In this document: in pieces, positions 26,450 through 34,306 of the stretch
Layout of the letters: every line of letters begins with the position of its first letter
How positions within the stretch are numbered: position 1 is the first letter of the stretch
Assembly: GCF_002871005.1 (NCBI RefSeq)
Contig: NZ_PHSN01000013.1
Span: 186,001 to 250,000 of the forward strand
Length of the DNA: 64,000 bases
Direction: 5' to 3'
DNA from: Acidimangrovimonas sediminis
GTDB lineage: Bacteria > Pseudomonadota > Alphaproteobacteria > Rhodobacterales > Rhodobacteraceae
Notes under the pieces: model-generated
Seen by the model: only the letters and a program-made list of their open reading frames with translations
What the model was told of the DNA's origin: nothing
Databases searched by the model: none
Translations under genes and position numbers: made by a program

Positions 26450-27859
26450 TCACGGGGCCGGTATCGCGGGGGCCAGTACTGGTACGGTGTCGCCGATCAG
26501 GCCGCCGGCTTCCAGCAGAAGATCCTCGCGGAACTGGTCTGCGACGATCTGCACGCCGACCGGGCTGGGGCCCAGCGGCGTCTCCACTCGGCCGGTTGTC
26601 ACGGTCAGCCCGGGCAGCCCCATGAAAGGCAGGCTGATCATCGGCATCTGCGCTTCGACCACGGCGTCGAAATCGGCCTCGGAGGCGACATCGCGCTGGT
26701 CGGCGAAGGGAAGCTCTCCCGACACCGGCAGAAGGGCCACAGGGAACCGCTCGAAGAACGCCCGCCAGGCGCGCACCGCGCCGGCGCGGGTCTGGAGAAT
26801 GTCCATGAAGGCGTTCAGATCCCCCGCCGGCACGCGGCGGCACAGGTTGTCGTAGACGAAGGTCGCATCCGGATCGTCTTCGGCCCGGATCGCCGCGCCG
26901 CCGGTGCGGCGGAAATCGGCAAGCCAGAGCGCGATCTGCAGGTCCATCACCTCGCGCAGCGGCGGCAGCGCGGTTTCCTCCACTTCCCAGCCCGCGTCGG
27001 CCAGCCGGGCAGCGGCGGCTTTCAGCGCGTCGCGGATCTCGGGTGCCACGGCCATTCCGTCGGGCGCGAGGCAGAGTGCCGCACGCTTCGGCACCGCGGG
27101 GCCGGTCAGGGGCGCGGGCATCCACCAGGGATCGCGCATGTCACGCCCCGACATGACCTCCAGCGCCAGCCTCAGATCGTCGATCGAGCGGGCCAGCGGC
27201 CCCTGCACCGACATCAGCTGCGCCCCGATATGACGGTCGCCGGCGCTTGCGTTGAAGCTCGACACCCGGCCCATCGAGGGGCGCAACCCGTGCAGGCCGC
27301 AGGCATAGGCCGGGTAGCGCACCGATCCTGCGATGTCGTTGCCATGGGCGATAGGCGCCATCCCGGCCGCCACCGAAGACGCCGCCCCGCCCGACGACCC
27401 GCCCGGGGTCAGCGCGGGGTTGAACGGGTTTCTGGTGTGGCCGTGCAGCGAATTGCGGGTGAACCAGCGCATCGAGAAGGCGGGCGTGTTCGTCCGCCCG
27501 ACGATCACAGCGCCTGCCTTGCGGAAGTTCGCGACCACCGGGTTGTCCTCGGTCGCGATCATCCCGGACTGGATCCGGAGGCCGTTGGTGTTGGCCTGGC
27601 CCTTCTGGTCGATGTTGACCTTGATCGTCACCGGCACGCCCGCCATCGGCCCGGGATCCTCGCCCCGTGCCAGCGCCGCGTCGACCGCATCCGCCGCCGC
27701 CAGTGCCTCGGCATCGAAGCGCTGCACCACGGCGGTCAGATCGGGGTTGGTGGCGTCGATCCGGGCCAGTGCCGCCTCGGCCAGCGCCCGGGCCGTCACC
27801 GTGCCGGCCCTGATCCCGGCCACCATCTCGCCCGCCGTCAGCTTCCAAAGATCCGCCAT
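26450..27859 (-). CDS. Amidase (amidase-signature family)
   Basis: The 469-residue protein has Lys80 in VPVTIKVN, GGSSGG at 153-158 and nucleophile Ser179 in GSVRYPA, a complete catalytic triad. ATG 27859 is chosen over ATG 27865 two codons upstream because the GGAAAGGG ribosome site is correctly spaced only from 27859. The enzyme is distinct in sequence from the amidase at 12980. It lies 118 bases downstream of the LysR gene on the same strand. Confidence 0.88.
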   Translation of the reverse strand: MADLWKLTAGEMVAGIRAGTVTARALAEAALARIDATNPDLTAVVQRFDAEALAAADAVDAALARGEDPGPMAGVPVTIKVNIDQKGQANTNGLRIQSGMIATEDNPVVANFRKAGAVIVGRTNTPAFSMRWFTRNSLHGHTRNPFNPALTPGGSSGGAASSVAAGMAPIAHGNDIAGSVRYPAYACGLHGLRPSMGRVSSFNASAGDRHIGAQLMSVQGPLARSIDDLRLALEVMSGRDMRDPWWMPAPLTGPAVPKRAALCLAPDGMAVAPEIRDALKAAAARLADAGWEVEETALPPLREVMDLQIALWLADFRRTGGAAIRAEDDPDATFVYDNLCRRVPAGDLNAFMDILQTRAGAVRAWRAFFERFPVALLPVSGELPFADQRDVASEADFDAVVEAQMPMISLPFMGLPGLTVTTGRVETPLGPSPVGVQIVADQFREDLLLEAGGLIGDTVPVLAPAIPAP

Positions 27860-27977
27860 GCGCATGCCCTTTCCACTTTGGGCCGAGCTTCCCTCTCGGC
27901 ACCGAGGAAGGCCAGAGCCCGCCCCCGGGCGATCACGCCCTTGTGACAGACGCTCGGGCGGCCCCGATGCGCGCCGG

Positions 27978-28949
27978 TCAGCGTCGCGCCTCCGCGCCCC
28001 CGGCCGGGCGGGCGCCTTGCCAGCCGCCATCGGCCACCATGTCGCGCATCACCTCGCGGCAGAGTTCGGCCACCGCGGTCACCTCGCGCGGCAGGGGGCG
28101 GTCGGTCTGGCGCACGAGGTGGACCTCGCGCTCGGCCACCGGGTTGGCGATCTGCCAGCGGTTCAGGCGGCCTGCCGCGACCTCCTCGGCGATCGCGTGC
28201 AGGGGCAGGATGGAATAGCCCAGCCCCCGCGCCACGAGGTCCTTGATCGCGGCGTAGCTGTCGACGTCGAACCCGGTGTTCAGCGCCACCCGCCGCTTCG
28301 CCGCCAGCCGCTCCAGCATCTCGCGCAGGCCATGTGCCGCGCCGGGCAGGATCAGCGGCAGCCGCGCGACTTCGGCAAACGCCACGGCCCCGTCGGATGA
28401 CCGCACCGGGGGCCCCGCCACCCCTTCGACCCCGCCGGACGGGCCGAAAAGGGTGAGTTCCTCGGTGAACAGGTGCTCCGACGCCAGCCCCCGGTCGGGC
28501 GCGGGCAGGTAGAGGATCGCCAGATCCACCCGGCCCCCGCGCAGCCAGTCGAGGACGAAACCGCTCATCGCCTCGGCAAGGCGCAGCCGCACCCCGGGAT
28601 AGCGCGCCCGGACCGCAAGGATCAGCGGCACCGCAAGCTTGAGACTGATCGTGCCGGGAATGCCGATCCTGACCTCGCCCGAGATCACCGCCGCATGGCC
28701 GCGCACCTCGGCCTCGGCCTCGGCCAGCTGACCCAGGATGATCCGGGCGTTGCGCAGCAGCGTGGTGCCCGCCTCGGTCGCCTGCACCCCCTGCGGCGAG
28801 CGGTGCAGCAGCTCCGCGCCAAGGTCGGCCTCCATGTTTCGGACATGGGCGCTCAGCGCCGGCTGGGCGACGTTCAGCACCTGCGCGGCGCGCGAGAAGG
28901 AGCCCTGCTCGGCGATCGCCACGAAATAGCGAAGCTGCCTCAGATCCAT
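27978..28949 (-). CDS. LysR-family transcriptional regulator
   Basis: This 323-residue protein has a winged HTH at the start (MDLRQLRYFVAIAEQGSFSR, AAQVLNVAQPALSAHVRNME) and a LysR effector domain. It is divergent from the CitE-type lyase gene (164-base gap), the classic arrangement for a regulator of the neighbouring catabolic genes. The effector domain resembles the nitrogen-assimilation/catabolic LysR branch. The C-terminus ends in Arg/Ala-rich residues. Confidence 0.9.
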   Translation of the reverse strand: MDLRQLRYFVAIAEQGSFSRAAQVLNVAQPALSAHVRNMEADLGAELLHRSPQGVQATEAGTTLLRNARIILGQLAEAEAEVRGHAAVISGEVRIGIPGTISLKLAVPLILAVRARYPGVRLRLAEAMSGFVLDWLRGGRVDLAILYLPAPDRGLASEHLFTEELTLFGPSGGVEGVAGPPVRSSDGAVAFAEVARLPLILPGAAHGLREMLERLAAKRRVALNTGFDVDSYAAIKDLVARGLGYSILPLHAIAEEVAAGRLNRWQIANPVAEREVHLVRQTDRPLPREVTAVAELCREVMRDMVADGGWQGARPAGGAEARR

Positions 28950-28999
28950 TCGCTTTCCCTCCCCCGGTGGCGTTGCCCGCAGAAGGTAGGGCGAAGCAG

Positions 29000-29052
29000 G
29001 GCCATAGGAAAGCGCTCTGGCGGGGGTCGCAATTCGCTATTTCCCTTATGGC
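29000..29052. promoter_or_regulatory. Candidate LysR operator in the lysR/citE divergent region
   Basis: GGCCATAGGAAA (29000-29011) and TTTCCCTTATGGCC (29040-29053) form an imperfect inverted repeat (a two-base offset) around a 28-base centre. A further GGCCATA lies at 30019-30025 before the acyl-CoA dehydrogenase gene. Position in the divergent promoter and dyad symmetry fit a LysR binding region; this is inferred. Confidence 0.45.
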
Positions 29053-29112
29053 CGCGGGATCGCGATGCTGCGCGCCGACGCACACAGCGCGAGGAGGCGG
29101 GCGGAGAGGACC

Positions 29113-30009
29113 ATGACCGAGAGCACCGAAATCACGATCGCCGAGAGCCGAGGCCCCGAAACCCGGACCGCCGAAACTCGGACCGCCGAAACCCGAACCG
29201 TCGAAACGATGTGCCTGCCCCTGTTCGTGCCCGGCGACCGGCCGGACCGCTTTGTCAAGGCAGCGGCGGCGGGGGCCGACGCGGTGATCGTCGACCTCGA
29301 GGATGCGGTTGCCCCGGCGGCCAAGGACGCGGCGCGCGACGGGCTGGCCACGGCGTTGGCAGGCTGGAACGGGGGGCTTCTCCTTCTGCGGGTCAACGCG
29401 GTCGGCACCCCCTGGCATGCGGCCGACCTTGCCGCCGCCGCCGCGCTGCCGCTGGCCGCCGTGGTGCTTCCCAAGGCCGAAAGCGCCGATGAGGTCCGCG
29501 CGGTCGCCCATGCCACCGGCCACAAGGTGATCGCGCTGGTGGAAAGTGCGCTCGGCATCGCCCGCGCGCCCGAGATCGCCGCAGCCGCCGCGCGGATGGC
29601 CTTCGGTTCGATCGACTATGCCGCCGACATCGCCGCCGATCACCGCCGCGAGACGCTGCTCTACCCGCGCTCGGCCCTCGTCGTCGCCGCCCGCGTGGCG
29701 GGGCGGCCCGCGCCGCTCGACGGGGTCACCCCCTCCATCGCCGACCTCGCGGCGGTCGAGGCCGACGGGCGCCTCGCCCTTGCGCTGGGGCTGAGTGGCA
29801 AGCTCCTGATCCACCCCGCGCAGGTCGACCCGGCGCGCCGCGGCTTCCTGCCCACCCGGGACGAGGTCGACTGGGCCACCCGCGTGACCGAGGCGGCGGG
29901 CACGGGCGCGGCGGTGCAGGTCGACGGCAAGATGGTCGACGCGCCGGTGGTGGAGCGCGCCGCGCAGATCCTGCGCCGCGCCCGAGCCGGTGCCGAACGG
30001 GCGGCGTGA
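29113..30009 (+). CDS. HpcH/HpaI (CitE-like) CoA-ester lyase, probable citramalyl-CoA/malyl-CoA lyase type
   Basis: This 298-residue TIM-barrel protein has CLPLFVPGDRPDRFVKA, AVIVDLEDAV, VLPKAES, ALVESALGIARA and FGSIDYAAD, the CitE set of metal- and CoA-binding motifs. ATG 29113 follows GGAGAGGA. The first 35 residues include a repeated ETRTA/ETRTA/ETRTV encoded by a 15-bp tandem repeat and lie outside the fold. With the downstream acyl-CoA dehydrogenase and FAS1/MaoC hydratase, it fits (S)-citramalyl-CoA cleavage to acetyl-CoA and pyruvate. Confidence 0.85.
   Translation: MTESTEITIAESRGPETRTAETRTAETRTVETMCLPLFVPGDRPDRFVKAAAAGADAVIVDLEDAVAPAAKDAARDGLATALAGWNGGLLLLRVNAVGTPWHAADLAAAAALPLAAVVLPKAESADEVRAVAHATGHKVIALVESALGIARAPEIAAAAARMAFGSIDYAADIAADHRRETLLYPRSALVVAARVAGRPAPLDGVTPSIADLAAVEADGRLALALGLSGKLLIHPAQVDPARRGFLPTRDEVDWATRVTEAAGTGAAVQVDGKMVDAPVVERAAQILRRARAGAERAA
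29157..29208. repeat. 15-bp tandem repeat encoding ETRTA units
   Basis: Three in-frame copies of CGAAACYCGRACCGY (about 29157-29203), plus the beginning of a fourth, encode the N-terminal ETRTA repeats of the CitE-type lyase. Being a multiple of three it keeps the frame. Confidence 0.75.
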
Positions 30010-30140
30010 GGCCCGCGAGGCCATAACATTTCCAGATACCCAAACCAGGGGATCTGTATTTCAAACTATAGCCCCGCCGCCCTAGAGTGGCAGCGACATC
30101 CGGGGCCGCCACGGTCCCGCTCTGTGAACTGGAGAAAGCC
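30010..30140 (+). promoter_or_regulatory. AT-rich gap before the acyl-CoA dehydrogenase gene
   Basis: This gap contains GGCCATA (30019-30025), an inverted repeat CAGAT...ATCTG (30033-30037 and 30052-30056) and TATAGC (30067-30072), which may be a -10 hexamer. The AT-rich core in a GC-rich genome suggests a second promoter or operator inside the cluster. Confidence 0.35.
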
Positions 30141-31313
30141 GTGAAGGATCTGAAGGACCTCAGCGGGGAGGACTACCCCGAGATCCGCGACGAGATCGCC
30201 AAGCTCTGCGCCGAGTTCCCCGGCACCTATTGGCAGAAGCTCGACCGCACGATGGAATACCCGGCCGAATTCGTCTCGGCCCTTACCGAGGCGGGCTATC
30301 TCGCCGCGCTGATCCCCGAGGAATATGGCGGCGTCGGCCTGCCGCTCTCGGGCGCGGCCGCGATCCTCGAGGAGATCCAGCGCGCCGGCGGCAACGGCGG
30401 CGCCTGTCACGCGCAGATGTACATCATGGGCGCGATCCTGCGCCACGGATCGGAGGCGCAGAAGGCCGCGTACCTACCCAAGATCGCCACCGGCGAACTG
30501 CGCCTGCAGGCCTTCGGTGTGACCGAACCCACCAGCGGCACCGATACGACGTCGCTGCGCACCACGGCAAGGCGCGAGGGCGACCATTACGTCGTCAACG
30601 GCCAGAAGATCTGGACCTCGCGCGCGGAATATTCCGATCTGATGCTGCTTCTGGCGCGCACCACCCCGCGCGACCAGGTGGCGAAGAAGACCGATGGCCT
30701 GTCGGTCTTCATCCTCGACATGAACGAGGCAAAGCAGGCGGGGATGTCGATCCGCCCGATCCGCACCATGATGAACCACTCGACGACCGAGATCTTTTTC
30801 GACAACGTGAAGGTCCCGGCCGAGAACCTGGTGGGCGAGGAAGGCAAGGGCTTTCGCTACATCCTCTCGGGCATGAACGCCGAACGCATCCTGATCGCCG
30901 CGGAATGCATCGGCGACGCCAAGTGGTTCATCGAGAAGGCCGCCCGCTATGCCGGCGACCGCAGCGTCTTCGGTCGCCCGATCGGCCAGAACCAGGGCAT
31001 CCAGTTCCCGATCGCCCGGGCCTATGCCCAGATGCGCGCGGCGGAACTGATGGTGAAGGAGGCCTGCCGCCTGTACGAGCAGGGCGAGAATTGCGGCGAG
31101 CAGGCGAACATCGCCAAGATGCTGGCGGCCGAGGCCAGCTGGGCCGCGGCGGAGGCCTGCGTCCAGACCCATGGCGGCTTTGGCTTCGCCGAGGAATACG
31201 ACGTGGAACGCAAGTTTCGCGAGACCCGGCTCTACCAAGTGGCGCCGATCTCGACCAACCTGATCCTGAGCTACATCGCCGAGCACGTGCTGGGCATGCC
31301 CCGGTCCTACTAG
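30141..31313 (+). CDS. Acyl-CoA dehydrogenase family protein
   Basis: The 390-residue flavoprotein has FGVTEPTSGTDTTSLRTTA (FAD site), VVNGQKIWTS and GFGFAEEYDVERKFRETRLYQ. GTG 30141 has a GGAG site eight bases upstream and is preferred to GTG 30087. Where most family members have YEGT with the catalytic Glu, this one has YQVAPIS, so the usual base is replaced by Gln and may be supplied elsewhere. It lies between the CitE and hydratase genes. A related dehydrogenase gene occurs in known itaconate loci. Confidence 0.85.
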   Translation: MKDLKDLSGEDYPEIRDEIAKLCAEFPGTYWQKLDRTMEYPAEFVSALTEAGYLAALIPEEYGGVGLPLSGAAAILEEIQRAGGNGGACHAQMYIMGAILRHGSEAQKAAYLPKIATGELRLQAFGVTEPTSGTDTTSLRTTARREGDHYVVNGQKIWTSRAEYSDLMLLLARTTPRDQVAKKTDGLSVFILDMNEAKQAGMSIRPIRTMMNHSTTEIFFDNVKVPAENLVGEEGKGFRYILSGMNAERILIAAECIGDAKWFIEKAARYAGDRSVFGRPIGQNQGIQFPIARAYAQMRAAELMVKEACRLYEQGENCGEQANIAKMLAAEASWAAAEACVQTHGGFGFAEEYDVERKFRETRLYQVAPISTNLILSYIAEHVLGMPRSY

Positions 31314-31359
31314 AACCACGGGCAGCGGCACGGCCACGCCACCACTTGGGGGGAAAGAC

Positions 31360-32196
31360 ATGAGCGACATCGACATCGACCACCTGCGCGGCTGGATCGG
31401 GCAGGACCGCGCGGTTTCCGACGTGATCACCCCGCGCCTGGCCGCCAGCCTTGCCGCGATCCTCGACCAGGATCCTGACATCGGCGAAGGCGCGCCGGCG
31501 CCCACCGCGATCCACTGGTGCCTCGCGCCCGACATCGCGCCCATGTCGGGCCTCGGGCCCGACGGCCACCCGGCGCGGGGCGGTTTCCTGCCGCCGGTGC
31601 CGTTCCCCCGGCGGATGTGGGCGGGGGGCGAGTTGCGCCACCTCGACACGCTCCGGGTCGGCGACGCGGTGACACGGCATTCGACGATCCGCGATGTCCA
31701 GTTGAAGGAGGGGCGCACCGGCCGGCTGTGCTTCGTCACCGTCGACCACAGCTACCGTACCCCGCGCGGCGTGGCGATCGAGGAACGCCAGGACATCGTC
31801 TACCGAGAGCTTGAGGGCAGCGGCGGCGGCGCCCGCCCCGCCCCGGCCGCGCCCGAGGCACCCGCGGCCGAGGAAAGCCGGAGCATCGACGCGACCCCGG
31901 TCCTGCTTGCGCGCTATTCCGCGGTCACATTCAACGGCCATCGCATCCACTACGACAACCCCTATTGCCGGAGCGAAGAGGGGTACCCCGGCCTGATCGT
32001 CCACGGTCCGCTGCAGGCGACCTACATGCTCGACATGGCCCGGCGGCGCGCTGGCGGGACGCTGCCGGACGTCTTCTCGTTCCGGGGCGTGTCGCCGCTC
32101 TTCGACGGCGCGGCCTTCACGGTGAACGCGGCCGGCACGGATCTGTGGATCGCCAATGCCGAGGGCCGCAAGACCATGGCGGCCGAGGTCAGCTGA
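31360..32196 (+). CDS. FAS1-like/MaoC-type dehydratase (itaconyl- or mesaconyl-CoA hydratase type)
   Basis: The 278-residue protein has a double-hotdog layout. The N-terminal half is a FAS1-like dehydratase domain (WCLAPDIAPMSGLGPDGHP, FPRRMWAGGEL). The C-terminal half carries LARYSAVTFNGHRIHYDNPYC and YPGLIVHGPLQATYML. This composition is that of mesaconyl-C4-CoA and itaconyl-CoA hydratases. It would hydrate the unsaturated CoA ester to citramalyl-CoA, the substrate of the CitE-type lyase 1.3 kb upstream. It lies 46 bases after the dehydrogenase gene. Confidence 0.82.
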   Translation: MSDIDIDHLRGWIGQDRAVSDVITPRLAASLAAILDQDPDIGEGAPAPTAIHWCLAPDIAPMSGLGPDGHPARGGFLPPVPFPRRMWAGGELRHLDTLRVGDAVTRHSTIRDVQLKEGRTGRLCFVTVDHSYRTPRGVAIEERQDIVYRELEGSGGGARPAPAAPEAPAAEESRSIDATPVLLARYSAVTFNGHRIHYDNPYCRSEEGYPGLIVHGPLQATYMLDMARRRAGGTLPDVFSFRGVSPLFDGAAFTVNAAGTDLWIANAEGRKTMAAEVS

Positions 32197-32424
32197 CCCC
32201 CTGACGCCATCCTGGCGACCGGTCCCGCGCCCCTTTCGCCGACACCGAGGGAGCGGGGCCAAAGGCGTGCCGAACGGTACGGGCGCGCACATCAGGGACG
32301 AGACAAGAGGCGGAAACGCGACGGCAGCGGCATGGGTTCCATCTGAACCGTATTTTTACTTGACCCATGGCAGGATTTCGGGCGACCTCAGAACCTCATC
32401 CACGAAACGCCTGATCTTACAGAT

Positions 32425-32928
32425 ATGCTTGCCGATACCTATCCCTCGCAAACCCTGTTCCTGTCCTTTGCCGCCGGCATCCTGACCTTTGGCCTTCTGC
32501 TTGACGTGCTGCGCCTGCCGGTGCGCGCCGGTGCGTCCGAACGCACCGCACCGTCGCTGATGTCCGATCTTCGCGTGCTCGAGGTCTCGGTCCTGTCGAT
32601 CGCGCTGAGCTGGTTCTGGACCGGCCAGGTGATCCAGTCTGTGGGGGCGGGGTCGCTGGCGGGGCCGGGCGTCGCACCGGGCGCGGTGGCGCTTCTGCTG
32701 CTGATTACGCTGGCGGCGACCGCGGGGCTTGGTGGCGTCGCCATGCAGGTGCTTCACATGGCGCAGCTTGCGGGCCCCGACCTGCGCCGCGACATCGCCC
32801 GGATCGAAGGCGCGGCGATGCAGGACGCACGCGCCTGGCCCGGGGTCTTCCTTGCCATGTTCCCCTACGGCGCCGCGACTGTCGCCATGCTGGCACCGGT
32901 CGCTCTGATGCTCTCGTCCCACGTCTGA
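32425..32928 (+). CDS. Hypothetical integral membrane protein
   Basis: The 167-residue protein has about four hydrophobic segments (for example LFLSFAAGILTFGLLLDVL, VALLLLITLAATAGLGGVAM and a C-terminal MFPYGAATVAMLAPVALML). I do not recognise the family. It lies 228 bases after the hydratase; that gap holds a 7-bp inverted repeat (32331-32337/32363-32369) and TTGACC. The stop codon sits in a 13-bp tandem repeat. Confidence 0.65.
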   Translation: MLADTYPSQTLFLSFAAGILTFGLLLDVLRLPVRAGASERTAPSLMSDLRVLEVSVLSIALSWFWTGQVIQSVGAGSLAGPGVAPGAVALLLLITLAATAGLGGVAMQVLHMAQLAGPDLRRDIARIEGAAMQDARAWPGVFLAMFPYGAATVAMLAPVALMLSSHV

Positions 32929-32956
32929 AGGCCACGTCTGAAGGCCACGCCTGAGG
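32923..32956. repeat. 13-bp tandem repeat spanning a stop codon
   Basis: CACGTCTGAAGGC is repeated in tandem (from 32923), with a third degenerate copy (CACGCCTGAGGCC). The first copy contains the stop codon of the membrane-protein gene, so the unit duplicates that gene's end. Confidence 0.7.
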
Positions 32957-32984
32957 CCAACGGCCCACCGGGCCCTCGCCCCCC

Positions 32985-33641
32985 TCAGATGTGGATCTTC
33001 GCCCCCGTCACCGCCTGCACGGCCTCCAGCGTGTTGCCCGGCGCCAGTTCCACCAGCCGGAACCCTTCGGGCGCCACGTCCAGCACGCACAGATCGGTAT
33101 AGACCCGGCTGACGACGCCCAGCCCGGTCAGCGGATAGGTGCAGCGCTCCATCAGCTTGACCGCGTCGTCTCGCCCGGTGTGGCGCATGATCACGTAGAT
33201 CGTGGGCACCCCGACCACCAGATCCATCGCCCCGCCCACCGCGGGCGGGTGCTTCTCGTCCAGCGTGGCCCAGTTCGCGAGATCGCCGTTCTCGGCCACC
33301 TGGTAGGCACCCAGTACCGCGATGTCGATATGCCCGCCGCGCATCATCGCGAAGCTCATGGAATGTTCGAAGAACGAGGCCCCGGGGATCGTCGTCACCA
33401 GCTGCTTCGAGGCGTCGATCAGCTCCGGGTCCTCGGTGCCCGGCGCAGGCGTCGGCCCAACGCCGAGAAGGCCGTTCTCCGTCTGATACATCACCTCGCG
33501 CCCTGCGGGAACAAAGCCCGCCACCTTGTTCGGCATCCCGATCCCGAGGTTGACATAGGCGCCGTCGGGAATGTCCTGCGCCAGCCTGCGGGCAAGATCG
33601 TTGTCAGACAGGCGGTGAAGCGCACTCATCTTCTGGCTCAT
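32985..33641 (-). CDS. 3-oxoacid CoA-transferase, subunit B
   Basis: The 218-residue class I CoA-transferase beta subunit has YVNLGIGMPNKVAGFVP and the active-site Glu in YQTENGLLGVGP. It also carries the GGHIDIAVLGAYQVAENGDLA stretch typical of ScoB/PcaJ/CatJ. It pairs with the overlapping A subunit (33638-33641). The enzyme moves CoA from succinyl-CoA to a carboxylate; substrate could be acetoacetate, 3-oxoadipate or a C5 dicarboxylate. Confidence 0.9.
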   Translation of the reverse strand: MSQKMSALHRLSDNDLARRLAQDIPDGAYVNLGIGMPNKVAGFVPAGREVMYQTENGLLGVGPTPAPGTEDPELIDASKQLVTTIPGASFFEHSMSFAMMRGGHIDIAVLGAYQVAENGDLANWATLDEKHPPAVGGAMDLVVGVPTIYVIMRHTGRDDAVKLMERCTYPLTGLGVVSRVYTDLCVLDVAPEGFRLVELAPGNTLEAVQAVTGAKIHI

Positions 33642-34306
33642 GGCCGCACCCCGTATTCGGTGACCGATCCGACGAAGATCCCCGGGCAGACCACCGCGCC
33701 GGGATCCATCGGACCCTCCAGCACGTGGCGCGCCTCGACGATCGTGTGTTTCGCGGCCATCGCCATCACCGGGTTGAAGTTGCGCGCCGTGGCGTGGAAC
33801 GACAGGTTGCCCCAGCGGTCGGCCTCTTCCGCCCGGATCAGCGCGATGTCGGCATGCAGCGCCATCTCCAGCACCTGACCCCGGCCGTCGATCTGCCGCG
33901 TCTCCTTGCCCTCGGCCAGCCTGGTGCCATAGCCGGTGGGGGTGAAGAAGCCGCCAAGCCCCGCCCCCGCCGCGCGGATGCGTTCGGCCAGCGTGCCCTG
34001 CGGCACCACCTCAAGCTCCACCTCGCCTGCCTCGTAGCGGCGCTCGAACCAGATCGAGCCGGGGGTGCGGGGGTAGGAGCAGATCACCCGCGCCACCTGC
34101 CCGTTCCTGAGAAGGATCGAGATCCCCTCCTCTCCCGCGCCCGCGTTGTTCGAGACGATGGTCAGGCCGCCCACCCCGCTTTTGGCCAGCGCGTCGATCA
34201 GGCCGAAGGGAATGCCGGACGTGCCGAACCCCCCGATCATCACCACGGCGCCTTCCCTGACCGGGGCGATCGCCTCGGCCAGTGTCGCCACCCTCTTGTC
34301 GATCAT
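33638..34306 (-). CDS. 3-oxoacid CoA-transferase, subunit A
   Basis: The 222-residue alpha subunit begins MIDKRVATLAEAIAPVREGA, with GGFGTSGIPFGLIDAL and SNNAGAGEEGISILL, the ScoA/PcaI signature. The start ATG overlaps the stop of the TRAP permease (ATGA, 34303-34306) and its own stop overlaps subunit B. Import and activation are therefore translationally coupled. Confidence 0.9.
   Translation of the reverse strand: MIDKRVATLAEAIAPVREGAVVMIGGFGTSGIPFGLIDALAKSGVGGLTIVSNNAGAGEEGISILLRNGQVARVICSYPRTPGSIWFERRYEAGEVELEVVPQGTLAERIRAAGAGLGGFFTPTGYGTRLAEGKETRQIDGRGQVLEMALHADIALIRAEEADRWGNLSFHATARNFNPVMAMAAKHTIVEARHVLEGPMDPGAVVCPGIFVGSVTEYGVRP

Noticed and set aside
23486-27946. 1486-codon open frame on the plus strand opposite the MFS, aminotransferase and amidase genes
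   Set aside because: Antisense to three recognised genes, composition typical of a shadow frame, and no domain is recognisable.
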